From Tieghemiomyces parasiticus (lineage: Eukaryota > Kickxellomycota > Dimargaritomycetes > Dimargaritales > Dimargaritaceae): a stretch of 64,000 nt of DNA. The notes beneath the pieces were generated by a model that worked only from the letters and a program-made list of their open reading frames with translations, ran no database searches and had not been told where the DNA came from. The translations under genes and the position numbers were made by a program. The first letter of the stretch is position 1; each line of letters begins with the position of its first letter. The DNA lies in NCBI GenBank assembly GCA_027575765.1, contig JANBPT010000059.1, forward strand, positions 24,003 to 88,002. Reading direction: 5' to 3'. Of this stretch, positions 12,390 to 24,132 are shown in pieces.

Positions 12390-13421
12390 ATGAAGAACTT
12401 CGTCACTGCCGGCCGTACCATTATCGCCATCGGGCGCAACTACCGGTAAGTCTCGGCTGGCTAGGTTCCCGACCGTGGCCCTCCGAGGGCGGCGGGCCCT
12501 ACTAGAAGGTACTAGACTGTTGGCCTTCCATTTGTAGCTTTTGGGACCCGATGGCCGTCTCTCCATTCGGCCGCGCCCCAAGGTACCTTACTACTTCCCC
12601 CCCCTTCTCTTCGCCTGACTGAAGTCCTCTCCTCCTCAAGGTTGTCTACCCGCCCTACTTGGATGCAGCGACCACGCTTTAGAGCTCGGTAACAAGGTAC
12701 CCACCTCACCGTTCTTCTTTCTCAAGCCGACCTCGTCGTACGTGACTAAGCCCAGCCCCATTGAAATCCCCCGCGGCTGCACCGTCCACCATGAAGGTAA
12801 GTCCTGACATCCCACTGTCGTAGACTACAGCCGTCTTGCCCAGATTTCCGGGCTGCCAGCTAACCGGTTCGCCCCATGCTGCTGTCTACTGATATTCATT
12901 GCTCGCCCCTTGATCCAGTGGAACTCGGCGTTGTGATTGGGCAGCGCGGCCGCGACATTGACCCCGCCGAGGCCGACAGCTACATCGCGGGTTATGCCCT
13001 GGCCCTCGATCTCACCGCACGCAATGTCCAGGAAGAAGTCAAGAAGAAGGGGTTACCCTGGACCACCGCCAAGGGGTTTGACACATTCACCCCGGTCGGC
13101 ACGTTTATCCCCAAACACCTCGTACCGAATCCGCACCATGTCCGGCTCTGGTGCGCGGTGGACGACGTGGTGCGGCAGGACGGGTACACCTCTGACATGA
13201 TCTTTCAGATCCCTCAGTTGCTGGCCCATGTCAGTAGCATCATGACCTTGCAACCCGGCGACCTCCTGTTGACGGGAACGCCCAAGGGAGTTGGCGCCAT
13301 CACGCCCGGCCAGGTTATTACGGCCGGGCTCAGCGTCGACGCGAAGGCGGGCGACCTGGAGCAGCTACATTTCCCGATCGTGCAACGTAACGGCGGATTC
13401 GAGTACCGACCCGCTAAGTGA
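12390..13421 (+). CDS. FAHD1: acylpyruvase / oxaloacetate decarboxylase, FAHD1 type
   Basis: Three exons, 12390-12445, 12669-12796 and 12919-13421, give 228 aa, close to the 220-odd of the human enzyme. Both introns open GTAAGT and close CAG, and the splices restore GRNYRDHALELG and HHEVELG. A GT/AG pair 30 nt apart inside exon 2 was rejected because reading through gives the conserved PFFFLKPTSSY. Mg-binding acids are in place: Glu61, Glu63 and Asp92. The catalytic-lid region KKKGLPWT and the LLTGTPKGVG loop near the C-terminus are also intact. The family hydrolyses acylpyruvates and decarboxylates oxaloacetate, usually in mitochondria. No presequence is evident: the protein starts MKNFVTAGRTIIAIG. 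Confidence 0.94.
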
Positions 13422-15405
13422 GCTCGGAATCCGTCTGGTGGCTCAACAAAGTATAAACAAGCCCCGTACGCCTCAATCTGGATAATATTCTTTTTTACCC
13501 ATTATTGCTATACAATTCCTCCAAACTTATACGCATTTATGAGTATGCTACTGGATTGTCGTATTGGCCAATGTAGGGACGTGTGCTCAAATCAATCATA
13601 ACTCATGACGATAGGCTTGAGCTCCCTGAGTTATACCGATACTGTCATATGGGATATGGTAACTTTAGTGTTGGTAGCGCGGTTACCAACTCTAGACAGG
13701 GAGTTGAAGGGCTTACTTGAGATTATATGGCCAATTCAACTGTCTAAACATAAAGGTTGAAGGCGTGAGTAGGAGATGGACGTAAAGGATAGGAAATGGG
13801 CTATGTGGAGACCGACGGTGTCTCTACAGGGGAGTAGAAGTTAATGGATTACAGATTAGCCGAGGTATGTGGTATAGAATGTCATCACCACTACAACTAA
13901 AACGGCACACAGCATTCCGTCTCGGGAGTGTTTAAACACCAGTGGCGGCCAGATGATAATAAAAGCCATATCCAACGTTATATAGTTTTACGGTAGAGGG
14001 GTTGCTTTGACTTACCAATAGTACAAGGGGGGATGTGAGGGTATAAAACGGAGAGAACCCCCAAGGAAGTTGAGACCCCTTGAAGTTTAGTTGTGGGTGG
14101 CTACTTAGGTTTTCTGTTATTGGAAAAAGTTTCCAACTGGTCTGGGTTGGTGACCGTCATCATAAGAGGAAAAGGAAGGGTTCAAAAAGGAGTCGGTTAA
14201 AAGGGGAGAGCAAGATAGTGCCGATCAATTGGGAAATCGATCAGATATAAATATGGAAAAGTTAAACCTAATCAAATGATATTGAAAATATTAGGCCCTG
14301 TTTGTTTAGGCTATTTTCCCCATTTGTTGTATGTCATGAAAAGGAAAAGTGAAAAAGGTAGTTGTGATTGCGAATACTAGTTTTACTCGGAGGCTTGAAA
14401 GGCGGGCTCCGTGGTGTCTTATTCGCGCGAACAAGGATATTGATAGTAAGATAGAGGCGGAAGAATGGTGCTTCGTGCTCAGGCTGCTAGCATCTAGGGG
14501 GGCTGACTGGATAGTCAACAGCAGCAAAAAAGGCGAAGCCGAGACTGAGTCCACTATACCGTGTTTTCTGGACACACTAAAGGCAAACCTGCCCAGCTAT
14601 AAAGGTGAGGCCTCGCGAATGGTGCCAAGGCCGACTGTGTCACCCCATCGGTTGCACCGACATCGCCTAGGCTATTCATTGCACATATTCGCTGCGGATG
14701 ATGAAAGCCGTGAAGTGAAAACGTCGTTAAGGGGGGCATGGAAGTGCGCATGTCGACTTGTATCTCTTTTTACTTGATGTCGGCTCGGAGGTAACACACA
14801 GCATACCAGAGCAGTGCTGCATCACTCAGCTTAACACTAAGCTCGTATTGCCTGCTATTGACGATAGAGATACGGTGAGATTGAAAAATAGAAGCCATTC
14901 TAGAATGCTTATAATAGAAGAGTGACACCGACCGACGCCAAGGTCTGTCCTACCTAGGAGGAGTCCACTTGCCAAAGGGGAGACTCCCTGGTATATACGT
15001 GGTGCCGAATCGCGGTCCTCGCTTGCGCTTGATGGTCCATCGACCTGGTGTGAAATGACACCCTTGCCTTCACCACCATCTTTTCCGCCGTGACCGACTT
15101 GGGCTACCATGGACGAGATAGGGCGTACAGAGGAGAAGGTGTAGGGAGGGGACGAACTCGACCGCCCGGGTACACCAGCATCTTGCCCCATCTATCCTCC
15201 GGCAATGGTGAGTCCTACCCATCTGCCTTACCACCTAATATAAATACCGACCACTTTGGCCCGCTTCAGGCCACTTATCCAGCTTGCTCCCGACCACATT
15301 CCACACTACTCAACTTATTTGCCCACCCCAACTTTCCTCCACCTTTGGTTACCTCGGCCTCTCCCTTACCCCCTCCCTTCAGTCCCGACGTACCCCTTCT
15401 CCATC
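13422..15405. other. AT-rich intergenic stretch
   Basis: From about 13480 to 14350 the DNA is clearly richer in A and T than its neighbours, with purine-biased plus-strand patches near 14030-14220, and no usable frame. A 142-codon plus-strand frame (14349-14777) starts MKKVVVIANTSF. It resembles nothing I know and lacks the local codon style, so I do not call it. The last 150 nt before 15406 are pyrimidine-rich, typical of the leaders of genes in this window. Confidence 0.5.
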
Positions 15406-16572
15406 ATGTACCTCCGTTACGAACTGTTTGGTCTCGCCGTACTGGCCACCATGGCCGTAGCCACCCCGACCGACAACTTCATGAATGTATTTGACACCAC
15501 AGTAAGTGCTTCCCTGTTGGCGTATACGCCTTTAAACCTTGCCACCTCGCACGGAGTTGCATTGCTCTCCCCCCTTCTCAAGTCGTCGTTCCCATCGACT
15601 CGATGAGCTCGAAGGCAACCTGTTGCAACACCCTCCCTCTTATTAATACCCGTGTCTCTTTACGATGACTCCCCTACCACACCTTACCCGCGTTTTTAGG
15701 TTAACAGCCTTAATGGTCGCGTTACTATGAAGGACAAGTTCACCCAGGAATTGGCCAAAGTTTATGGCCTGGTGGCCCACGAGTTCGCCACCTTCTATAT
15801 TGGTAAACAGCAGCCAGAGCGAGTCGCTTTGACTGGTACCCCCGTAGCCCAACTTGGGCAATCGAACATCAATATGGCCGACTGGGATCCCAACGAAGAA
15901 AAAACCGTCTCACAATTTACAATCGACCATCCCTGGCTAAGCAGTAGAACCTGGTACTTCAGTCCTAAAATTACCACGCTCATCGGAGTATTGACCCGCA
16001 CGGTGAGCAAACCACGTCAGTCCGTCGACTGGAAATCGCTGGCGGAATCGACCCTAACACGCGCCGGTGTGGAGTATGCTAACGGAGGACCCAGCATTAG
16101 CTATTCAGCCGATGACCATGAGGCCTTCGTTTACAATTACCTCCTCCCGCTGTTGTACGCCCAGAGTGACGGGAAAGGATCGTCTGCGCATAGTCAGTTT
16201 TTCAACCAGGTACCTGGGTGGTTTTATTATAACAGGAGCGACGACGGCGCTCGCTTGAATGATGAGCAGAAGATGATGCTGCACTTGGCTCTCAGTATCC
16301 TGTGGGGCACGGAGTTGGGCGTCCGCGATCTCTACCACAAAGAGCTATTGAGATCGAAATACTTCGAGGAAGTTAAGTCGGGACTGCCGAGCATCCTTCA
16401 TTGCGCAAAAGAATTGCAGTTCAGAAAGGCTGAGGAGCTCCTGGAGAAGTTAAACGTGGTCCCGTCGGCTGATGGAGGCCATCTCCGCTGCCAGCGCTTC
16501 CAGCTGGAGCATAATTTGCTCCTCGATAGTAGTGGCAAGACTGCCACGGTGAAGGAGCTGCTGAAGGAGTAA
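15406..16572 (+). CDS. secreted protein of unknown function, 322 aa
   Basis: Two exons, 15406-15501 and 15700-16572, joined in phase 0 by a GTAAGT...TAG intron. The first exon encodes MYLRYELFGLAVLATMAVAT, a good signal peptide with likely cleavage after Ala17 or Ala19. The mature protein is soluble and mixed alpha/polar in character, with many aromatic residues (for example WFYYNRSDD and FYIGKQQ) and only two cysteines, both near the C-terminus. There is no membrane anchor, Ser/Thr-rich tail or catalytic motif I recognise. The exon structure, leader and GC-rich codons make the gene itself convincing; the role is unknown. It converges on the coiled-coil protein, with stops 360 nt apart. Confidence 0.8.
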
Positions 16573-16932
16573 CCGCCGGCCGCACCTGAAACGATCCCCC
16601 TCCCCATGTAGACGATCACCCAAAGCCGCTGTCTCCGTCAATACTGTATGCTTAGAATAGTTGGTCATCTTGACGCGCCAACCTCGTTACCTCTCTGCTG
16701 CAATTCTATAAAGCTGCAATTTCCCCGTTTCACCTAGGCCAATCGTTCCTGTGGATTATTGGTAAACTCATTATACGTTATATTATTGAATACAGATGGG
16801 ATGTTTTAGGTAGAATTACAAGTGAAAGGAGAGGAAAAACAGCAAGGAACTGTCAAATGATGTGGATCGTCGGGTGGAGTTAGTCAACACCGTCGATCGG
16901 TTCCCACCTTTGAGAGGTTCGATCGGCGGGTT

Positions 16933-18906
16933 TCAACTGCGCTGCAGGCTGTAAGAGCGGGTCGATTTGGTGGAGGTGGGGGGGACCGGGGTTTGGGAGC
17001 GACTCGCCGGTTTCAAGGTTCCGGACAGCGGGGTGCGGGCCGACGAAGGGGAAAGTTTACGCGGCCCGACGGCCGATAGACGTAGAGGGACCGGACGGGG
17101 GCCCTCGGGCGACCGCATGGGCGAGGCACGGCCGTTGATAGGTTTGGAGGATGCATGGACCGAGGTCGGAGAGCGCGGAAGGGGTCGCCGCGGCGTGGCC
17201 GCATTGGGCGATGGCAATCGGCCCACCTGACTGCTGGGCCGGACAGGGGTCTTAGCCTCGATCGTTAGGCCACGCGCCCGGGAGGCGGGTCCGCGTACTG
17301 GTTGCGGGGACGCAACGGTTACCGGCGGCTCGACGTGACTGGCGCTGCGACGGATAGTACGGCCCGGTGGTACGGCGTGTACGGCCAGGTTCGTAGTGGG
17401 AGGAAGCAAGGGCGATCGGGGCGTCTTGGGAGTGGGAGCTTCGGCTACAGGGGCTGAAGTACCGACGGGGGGTTCTTCCGCGGAGCCCATGTGGGTCACC
17501 TCTTGCGGCGCCTCCTTACTGCTGTCTTCGTCGGCATTGATAAAGTCCAGAACGGCCTGGTCTACGACCGGAGCCGTGGAACCGTCCTGCGGTATTTGGT
17601 CCTGGACCTCGGTCTGAGAGAGCACCTTCCCGCCGCTGATTTCGGGCACGTAGGAAAGGGCCGCTCGACCGGTCGCAATCATGACCGCGATCTTGTCGAT
17701 GGCGGCGCGGAAGGCCGGATCCTGCGATAGGATTTCCTCCTCGGTTTCGGGCGGGCCGTTGGGGCTGTAGTCGCCAGGCGAGTCGTGGGTCTCGGTTAGG
17801 TCGTCCTCGTCGTCGTCGACGTATTCGAGGATGGTCGTGCGCGGCCGCAGGCCGGCGCGCTGTTCGAGGGCCGTGATCTTTTGTCGCTGGGTACGGATCT
17901 TGTCCTCGTAAGCCCGGTTGACGGCGAGGAGGGACTGGTTGGTGATTTTGAGGTCCTCGAGCATGCGGTTGGACCGGGCCTCGGTGGCCGTATCGGACGC
18001 GGCATCGGGACCCTCGGAGGTGTGGGACGACTGACGGCGTAGGCGGGATGGGTGCCACTCGCTCCCGCGGAAGTTGGAATCCTCGGAACGCAGATCATCC
18101 TCAGCACTGTGCCGCGAGGTCGCGTAGGCCTCCGGGGCATAGGGACCTTCGCGGCGGGACCGGATAATGCGGGCGTTGGGGCCTGTGGGGATGGGTCGGG
18201 AGGCACCATCGGAGAAGACTTTGGACAGGAGCGGCTGGGCGCTGTAGTCCGACGGGGTGTAGGGGTAGGTGTCGGCGGGGGTGGGCGGGTGGTGACTCTC
18301 GCCGGCACCGTGGACGGAGGTGGGCGAGCGCGGGAGGACCGGTGGGGCCAGGTCGGCTAGGGCCGGGGGCGGACGCGCCGCGTGGTCGAGGTGGTGGCTG
18401 TCGGCCCTGACTTGCTCCAGAGGGGAGAGCTGCGAGGGCGACGAAGCGTAGGGAGCCTGGGAGAAGGGGGAGGGCGGCAGCGGCCGGTGGCGCATGGGAG
18501 GATCGAGCAGGCCGCTCGGCGGTGAATGGCCACCGTAAGGACCACGGTGCGAAGTGGGCTCCTCGACAGCGTGGGCCGTTCGTGAACCGTTGTAGCGGGG
18601 CAACGGCGAATCGGCGTACGAGGCGTGTCCTGGGTACCGCGGGTAGACCGGCGGGAGCGGGGCATGGTAGTGACTGTCAACGTAGTAGGGTTCGGGGGCC
18701 GGGTTATCGCGGCGGTAGGACGGGTAGCCCGCGGTGGTCGACGAGGGACCGATAATGTTGGCGCGGCTGACACGCGCCCGGCTGGACAGTTTGCTGGTAG
18801 GCACGCCGGCAAGACTGGACAGGGTGAGGAGATCGTCCTCAAAGCTGGGAGGGAACTGAGAAGGCGTGGTAGGCCGGCTGTAGCGGCCTTCGTGGCCTCG
18901 AAACAT
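16933..18906 (-). CDS. long disordered protein with central coiled coil, unknown function
   Basis: One frame of 657 aa. The start at 18906 was chosen because that ATG has a perfect GCCGCC context; an in-frame ATG 24 codons upstream lies in likely leader. Residues 1-310 are rich in Pro, Ser, Tyr, His and Arg. A short helical patch (EDDLLTLSSLAGVPTSKL) lies near 23-40. A coiled coil spans about 312-352 (MLEDLKITNQSLLAVNRAYE then Lys/Arg/Gln-rich heptads), followed by an acidic run (YVDDDEDDLTE) and a second helix near 397-420 (FRAAIDKIAVMIATGRAAL). The rest is Ser/Pro/Arg-rich with many SP/TP sites, suggesting phosphorylation. This pattern suits a cytoskeletal, polarity or spindle-pole scaffold, but that is inference only. 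Confidence 0.75.
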   Translation of the reverse strand: MFRGHEGRYSRPTTPSQFPPSFEDDLLTLSSLAGVPTSKLSSRARVSRANIIGPSSTTAGYPSYRRDNPAPEPYYVDSHYHAPLPPVYPRYPGHASYADSPLPRYNGSRTAHAVEEPTSHRGPYGGHSPPSGLLDPPMRHRPLPPSPFSQAPYASSPSQLSPLEQVRADSHHLDHAARPPPALADLAPPVLPRSPTSVHGAGESHHPPTPADTYPYTPSDYSAQPLLSKVFSDGASRPIPTGPNARIIRSRREGPYAPEAYATSRHSAEDDLRSEDSNFRGSEWHPSRLRRQSSHTSEGPDAASDTATEARSNRMLEDLKITNQSLLAVNRAYEDKIRTQRQKITALEQRAGLRPRTTILEYVDDDEDDLTETHDSPGDYSPNGPPETEEEILSQDPAFRAAIDKIAVMIATGRAALSYVPEISGGKVLSQTEVQDQIPQDGSTAPVVDQAVLDFINADEDSSKEAPQEVTHMGSAEEPPVGTSAPVAEAPTPKTPRSPLLPPTTNLAVHAVPPGRTIRRSASHVEPPVTVASPQPVRGPASRARGLTIEAKTPVRPSSQVGRLPSPNAATPRRPLPRSPTSVHASSKPINGRASPMRSPEGPRPVPLRLSAVGPRKLSPSSARTPLSGTLKPASRSQTPVPPTSTKSTRSYSLQRS

Positions 18907-21013
18907 GGCGGCGGTGTAGGTTGGTGGGGTGAATGTGTGGAGGAGAGACAGGGAGGCGTAATAAGAATGCGGAATCAAGTGCGGTCAGAATGCATCAGGG
19001 TTGGGCAATTGGCTGTAGGATTGGGAGGGGCGACCTCGTAAACAAAGTACGGCTGGATGGGCACGTTACGAAATCCCGGAAGGTTGTAGCGGGATAGGTC
19101 GGGTAGGTTAGGGAGGCAGTGTGGGTTAGGAACGGAACGGGGGTCGGATGGGAGCTGCTGCCAATAGCGCCGGAGCGGAAGGATAAGAACCAAAGGACGG
19201 GACGGGGAATGCGGCGGCGTCTTCAACACAGGAGACAAGTAAGCGGCTGCGGGGTAGGCGGCGGTGATGGCGGGAGGGGGTGCCAGTGCCAAATATGCCT
19301 GCTGGCCGGATGGGTCGGGAGGGGGAGCGGCGGAGTCTTAAAAAAATCTTACGGGGCGGATCTGGTGGGCCCTAGTGCCAGATGTTTAGATGAAGAGGGG
19401 GTGGGGGCCTTTGTGGGGTACAACCAGCCGTCTAAACCACCACCCCACTGCTCTGCGCCAGTAAGCACAGCCCAGCCGGCCTCCACAGTAGCGCCTTGCC
19501 TGCCGCTTTTCCCTCGCGGTGCAGCCTGCGCCTGCCTCGTCGATTCTGTGCCACGACGCACGTTGGTTAGAAGAATGGTGCGGGCCCTGCCATTAGCCCA
19601 GCGCACCGATCCTGCCCGCACCAGGGGCGAGCGGGCCGGCCCAGCAGATTCAATGGCAGCTGTACGCGTAGAGCTACACACGGCGGGGGGTGCTTTATGT
19701 GGCACCATTGCCATCCTCTGGTACAGTATGGAAAACAAATATCAGGGGGGGGGGAGATCCCACACGTTCTTGCTCCCTAACGCTCTTTGCCCTCTCGGCC
19801 AGTTCACCAAACCACGCTGGCCCATCGACTCGCCACCCTCCCCCCGTCGCGGCCATTGTTTTGATATTGGCCGGCTCAACTCCAGCGCATCGCAGGTCAG
19901 CTGACTGGCCCGGAATGGTCTTCTGGTGTCGCACGGGCCGCTCGGCGGGAGGAGGTTACACCGCGCGACATCACACGGCAGGTAGGAGGAGGAGGACGGC
20001 GGGTGGCCTACGGAGGGCCAGTTAAGGCTGGTGGTCGTCGCACACGTGTCGGGAGGGACAGACATTAAGCAGCCGTGCCGCACAGGTGGATAGTTCGGCT
20101 AGTGGAAGCCGGCCGGGTCCACCCCGGTTAGGGGGCACTGGTGGTGGGGGCAAAGCGTTGACAGGTTGGGCAGATGGGGGTAGCAGAGGCGGCGTTGGCC
20201 AGCCCCCCAGTCACTGCTGACAAGCACTAGGATGGTGGCACGCGAAGGGGTCTTGGGCCGCCATTACATACCGCAGATACCCGGGTGCTGGTCTGCATGG
20301 GGGGGGGACGATGGGATAGCCGCATACATTCCGGAGGCGGAACTCCCCGCCGGTGCCTGAGTGGCGAATGAGCGGGCGTGGACCGTACTGGGTGGGCGGG
20401 GGGTGGGGAGCTCAGGCCATTCCCTCTCACTGATCCCTCACGCGCCTGGGATGGCCGAGTCCATTGTGCGCCAGCAAGATAGGCAGCCCACCTTGCCTGA
20501 TGGCTCTCTTGCTCACCTATGGGCTGCTAGGGCATACACACCGCCTGCCATCCACCGTCTCGCCTGGCGTCTTGACTGCCCGCACCCTAGAAAATGGACT
20601 CGCCGTCCGTGCCCCGGTCCCCTTTCGTTCGTGGGCCGACTCTTCCCGTAGCGTTCCATTCCCCAGTACCCTCCTCCCCCGCGACTATCCCTATCGCATC
20701 CTCATTTACACCCCTCCATTCGACCTCCCCTAGGTCCCCACCCCTACCGCCCATTGGGATTCCTCCCTCGCTTCAGTCCGACGGCACCGACCACCGCCAC
20801 TCCTGTGCTCCTCCCCGGTGTCCGGAAATCCTGCCGCCACCAGCTTGCTCCGTCCCTGCTTCTCACCTCTGCCCGTCCACAACCCACAGCCGGTCTGCAC
20901 CCGCCCTCCGCAACCACCAGCCTCCTTCGTAAACCTATCATCCACGCCAAGCACTGCGCAGCCCCCATCTCCCGCACCCCCGCCCCCATTCTCGACCGCC
21001 TGCCGCCGTCGCC
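18907..21013. other. intergenic stretch between divergent genes
   Basis: This 2.1-kb gap separates the start of the coiled-coil gene (-) from the start of the deubiquitinase (+). Overlapping GC-rich frames run through it on both strands, for example 19119-19904 (+) and 19349-19738 (-). None shows a family motif, so I treat them as chance. G10 and G9 homopolymers lie at 19745-19754 and 20299-20307. The final 400 nt are strongly pyrimidine-rich and probably form promoter and 5' leader of the deubiquitinase gene. Confidence 0.5.
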
Positions 21014-23926
21014 ATGTCCTTCATGAAGTGGATCGGCATGGCGCCGTCCCACAAGGTCACGGAGGCTGACGTGTGGCCCGGCGGCCCTGAGCGATTCTTT
21101 GGTCTCGAAAACTTTGGCAACACCTGTTACTGCAATTCCATCCTCCAAGCCCTCTACCACTGTCCCGCCTTCCGGGACTGCGTGCTTAACTATCCGCAAC
21201 ACTACCTGAAAACCTCCCCACCCCCGTCAGCCAGCACCCCGACGCCGCCGCCACAATCCACCTCTGAACCCTCGACCGCCTCCACCCTTGGCATCAACGG
21301 TCACGGCGGCACTGTCGGGTTCACCCGCTCCCGGCCACCCTTCCGCCGCCTTAGTTTCCGCGGTACACCCCCCGGTCCGGGCCACCCGGCCGAGCCCCGA
21401 TTGACGCGATCCACCTCCCACTATGCTGAGGGTCTCGCCTCGACCGCCGAGCCCGATTCCCATGCCCTGGCCCCTCATATGACCGCCAACGCCATCGGCG
21501 TCCCGGACAGTATGTTCACAGCACTCAAGGATCTATTCTACGCCCTGAGTACTCAAAAAAAGCGCACCGGGGTGTACTCGCCCAACTCGTTCATCCAGAA
21601 GTTGCGCAAGGAAAACGGTAAGTAGACAGGATGACACAGAGCCTTTAATCCCGGTCCCAGTCCAAGCTGTCACTTTATCTCACACTTGCTCGCCACATCG
21701 TTCTAAGCTACCACCAGACCCAGCGCGCCTCTAACTATTCGATTGAGGCTCCCAGCACACTCCTGTGGGTCACTATTCTTTTCGATCCCCAACTTCCCCC
21801 CCCAACGCACTAACCATGGCCACTCTATTCCTATATCTCATTGCCCTCCACCGCCAGAACTCTTCCGCGGCACCATGCACCAGGACGCCCACGAATTCCT
21901 GAATTTCATGTTGAATGCTATCGTCGAGGATGTGGGGAAGATCCAGAGCCAACTATCTTCGCGGCGGGGGTCGTCTGCCTCTAGCACCCAGGGTGATACC
22001 AAGTCAGCCAACTCTCAGGATTCCGCCGCCGCCTCCACTCCGGGCGACGGCAAGACCTGGCTCCACACCTTGTTCGAAGGTATTTTGACCAACGAGACCA
22101 AGTGTTTAACATGCGAGACTGTCACCAGCCGCGAGGAAAGCTTCCTGGACCTCTCCATCGACATTGAGGACAACTCCAGTGTCACCAGCTGCCTGCGGCA
22201 GTTCTCGGCCAGCGAGGTCTTGTGCCAAAAGAACAAGTTCTTCTGCGACGAGTGTGGTGGATTGCAGGAGGCCGAGAAACGGATGAAGGTCCAAAAGCTA
22301 CCGCCTATCCTGGCCCTGCACCTCAAACGCTTCAAATTTCAGGAACGGCTGGGCCGCAACGTCAAGCTATCCTTCCGCGTACTATTCCCGCTCGAGCTGC
22401 GCCTGCCCAATACCACCGACCAGGCCGATAACCCCGATCGCCTCTACACCCTCTTCGCCGTCTGCGTCCACATTGGCAGCAGCCCTTACCACGGGCACTA
22501 CGTCTCGGTTGTCAAGAGCCATGACCGGTGGATACTGTTTGACGACGACACGGTGGAGGTGAGTGGCCATTCGGCGATAGCAGTCGGTCATGCCGGGATA
22601 GGCACGCCCTTCTCATGGGGACGGGCGGCTATATTAACGTCAATATTTTTGCTTATCCACTTTTCCTTCCTCCCCCCCATCATTTGTCTTCCCCGCCCAG
22701 ATCATGGAGGAGGACGATATCCACAAGTATTTTGGCGACCACCCACGCGCCGGTTCGGGCTACTTACTCTTCTACCAGGCCGCCGACCTCGATCCGGCTG
22801 CTCTGGACCTACCGCATTACACTTACCCGTCGCCAACCAATTCGACTATTTCGGTATCTGATAGTACCGAGGGGGGCACATCCGATTCCCCCCCGGACGT
22901 CCACCGCGCCAAGACGGATCTACCGGCCGCCACTAGTGAGCGGTCGGCCGCACGCCCCACAACCGGCCGGCCTCACCGGTCCGGCCACGACTCCCCTGCC
23001 TCCTCAAAACGATCCTCCTCCCTATTTGCCCACCGCACCGAGGATATGGTGAGCGACGCCATCAAGACCCGCAGTCCATCCCTCGCCGCTGACCTCACCC
23101 CGCAACCAAGCCTGCCTTTACTCGACGCCCTACCCTCCGCGCCCTTCGAACTGCCTCCGGACCAGCCCGCCAAGATTCCGCCCTTTGCTGCGGGGACCCC
23201 CTTCCGGACTACCCCGGCCGCCGGGTTGACCCCGCCACTCGTCTCGGCCAAGACTTATTCGCACGACTTGCCGTCTTCCACCAACGCGCATCCGACCCCT
23301 TGGTCCACACAACCCACCCCGTTCGTTACCCGGTCGACCTCGGCCCACGCCCCGCTCCCTCCGCTACCGCGGTCTCCCTCCCGGGCGTTTGTCAAGGGTG
23401 ACGCGGGTCCAACCTACCTCTCGACGACCGGCCCGGGCCCGACGCCGACCCACGAAGCGGGCGCCAACACCGCCGCTACCTCCCCTTCCACTGCCCCTCC
23501 CGTGGCCTCTGCGACTGATCATCCCTCACCATCTGCGCCCTATGGTAAGTCGCCCGGCTTAAATCCAATGTTTTGCATACGCCCGCCCTCTCGTGCGCTA
23601 GGTCCTTCGAAGTGCGGTGCACGTTTTGGATCAGAATAGCTCATACATTTGGCGGCACTTGATTGTCTTCACCGTTACCCCTTCCTCTTGGACTGCACCC
23701 TGCAGACAAGGTTGCCGCGTCCGCCTTACCCCGAAAGGGCTCTGCAACGCACACAGCCGCTACTTTACCCAGCAGCCATCCGGCTAACGGTCAAAGTAGC
23801 ACCAGTCCTCTAGCTGCGCTCTCCAATCCGTCGTCATGGTTTAGCCGTCGCGATCCCAGTGCCAAGGTCAAGGACCTCCCTTCGTCATCGTCTAAATTCT
23901 GGAAACCGAGCGTATCTAAGCGCTAG
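21014..23926 (+). CDS. ubiquitin-specific protease (USP12/USP46, yeast Ubp9/13 type)
   Basis: Four exons, 21014-21617, 21858-22558, 22701-23544 and 23706-23926, give 789 aa. All donors are GTAAGT or GTGAGT, acceptors are CAG, and frames join cleanly. The catalytic Cys38 sits in [18 protein letters not shown] and the catalytic His415 in [10 protein letters not shown]. Between them are the QDAHEFLNF box and two zinc-binding CxxC pairs (CLTCE and CDECGG). After [10 protein letters not shown] the domain ends with YLLFYQ. It should remove ubiquitin from substrates, and relatives work with WD40 partners (UAF1, CreC). Two features exceed the usual family: a Ser/Pro/Thr-rich insert of about 100 residues after the Cys box, and a disordered tail of about 300 residues. 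It converges on the CnxE gene, 206 nt apart. Confidence 0.93.
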
Positions 23927-24132
23927 ACTGAAGGAAACTGTGGTCCAATTTCGGTTTCTCACCAATGTCCTAACCGAGTTGGACTTGCGACCCTACTCAC
24001 CCCCCCTACCGTGTACAAAAATACGAAAACCAGGGTTAATTAATTTTATATAAAGAACACAAAATCGATATACCGACAAGCAACGTACGATAAGCTTCGG
24101 TGGCTCATAAGATGCCAGCAATCATTCATTGA

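Noticed and set aside
12697..12726. GT...AG pair that could be an intron in FAHD1
   Set aside because: It would be only 30 nt long, and its translation supplies the conserved PFFFLKP segment of the family.
14349..14777. 142-codon frame starting MKKVVVIANTSF
   Set aside because: No signal peptide, domain or matching codon style; flanked by AT-rich DNA.
16933..18978. Longer start for the coiled-coil protein at 18978
   Set aside because: The 24 extra residues look like translated leader, and the ATG at 18906 has a near-perfect Kozak context.
19119..19904. 261-codon plus-strand frame
   Set aside because: Low-complexity Gly/Arg/Pro sequence in GC-rich DNA between two promoters; no motif, no splice sites.
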